32,188 bases of DNA from a virus. Below, one piece after another: positions 32,182 to 32,188 of the stretch; position 1 is the first letter of the stretch, and the number at the start of each line of letters is the position of its first letter. The stretch lies in IMG/VR virus record IMGVR_UViG_3300049719_000171, positions 1 to 32,188 of that record, one strand, 5' to 3'. The position numbers and the translations under genes were made by a program. The notes under the pieces were generated by a model. It did not search any database, had not been told where the DNA came from, and saw nothing but the letters and a program-made list of their open reading frames with translations.

Positions 32182-32188
32182 ATTTGAA

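Noticed and set aside
1-32188. tRNA genes, rRNA genes, CRISPR arrays and a replication origin
   Set aside because: Nothing with the required structure was seen by eye; a tRNA covariance search was not possible here.

Overview
The window looks like part of a tailed phage genome with a contractile (T4-like) tail. It is AT-rich, almost fully coding, and contains no recognisable cellular housekeeping genes. The evidence is a baseplate gene run (gp5-like OB-fold protein, gp25, gp6, then four very large structural proteins) plus a gp55-like late sigma factor. The large tail proteins and scattered accessory genes suggest a large marine or freshwater myovirus. The host cannot be read from the sequence, although a lipobox-bearing protein and two glycosyltransferases fit a Gram-negative host.

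Layout. 1-122 and 32060-32181 are perfect inverted copies of a GC-rich, hairpin-rich repeat. The left copy abuts a decayed tnpB remnant (123-381, minus). 309-756 (minus) holds a short lipoprotein and a small protein. 800-3870 (plus) is a tightly overlapping run of two GT-B glycosyltransferases, a small membrane protein and a small unknown. 3863-5584 (minus) is an overlapping three-gene operon: zinc-ribbon acidic protein, permuted NlpC/P60-like hydrolase, DUF1003 membrane protein. 5620-6487 is a second, decayed tnpB element. 6511-9097 (plus) carries the sigma factor, a helical protein and a baseplate spike-like protein. 9086-10909 (minus) carries a small unknown, a HAD phosphatase-like protein and a PD-(D/E)XK nuclease with an Fe-S-type cysteine set. 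10968-25736 (plus) is the main virion block. 25723-28728 (minus) is an accessory operon with a nucleoside deoxyribosyltransferase-like protein and a metallopeptidase/VWA protein. 28793-32150 mixes a zinc peptidase-like gene, a 351-aa unknown, and two NPDG-motif genes.

Main observations. (1) Five unrelated proteins start with the same short amphipathic peptide, LR-x2-I-(R/K/H)-x-(I/L/F), each containing an I-x-E triplet. This resembles the T4 capsid-targeting sequence (MKTYQEFIAE, cut after I-A-E), so these are candidates for internal capsid proteins cut by a prohead protease. (2) A TGn-TATAnT promoter box sits only 6-8 nt before the start codon of several accessory genes, predicting leaderless transcripts. 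(3) A V/I-N-P-D-G motif recurs in four otherwise different small or accessory ORFs. (4) Several accessory genes are split by single-base frame changes, often at homopolymers, while the long structural genes are intact. These could be pseudogenes, programmed frameshifts or sequencing errors. (5) ACGT is strongly over-represented.

No tRNA, rRNA or CRISPR array was seen. Functional names come from motif reading by eye, not from database searches.
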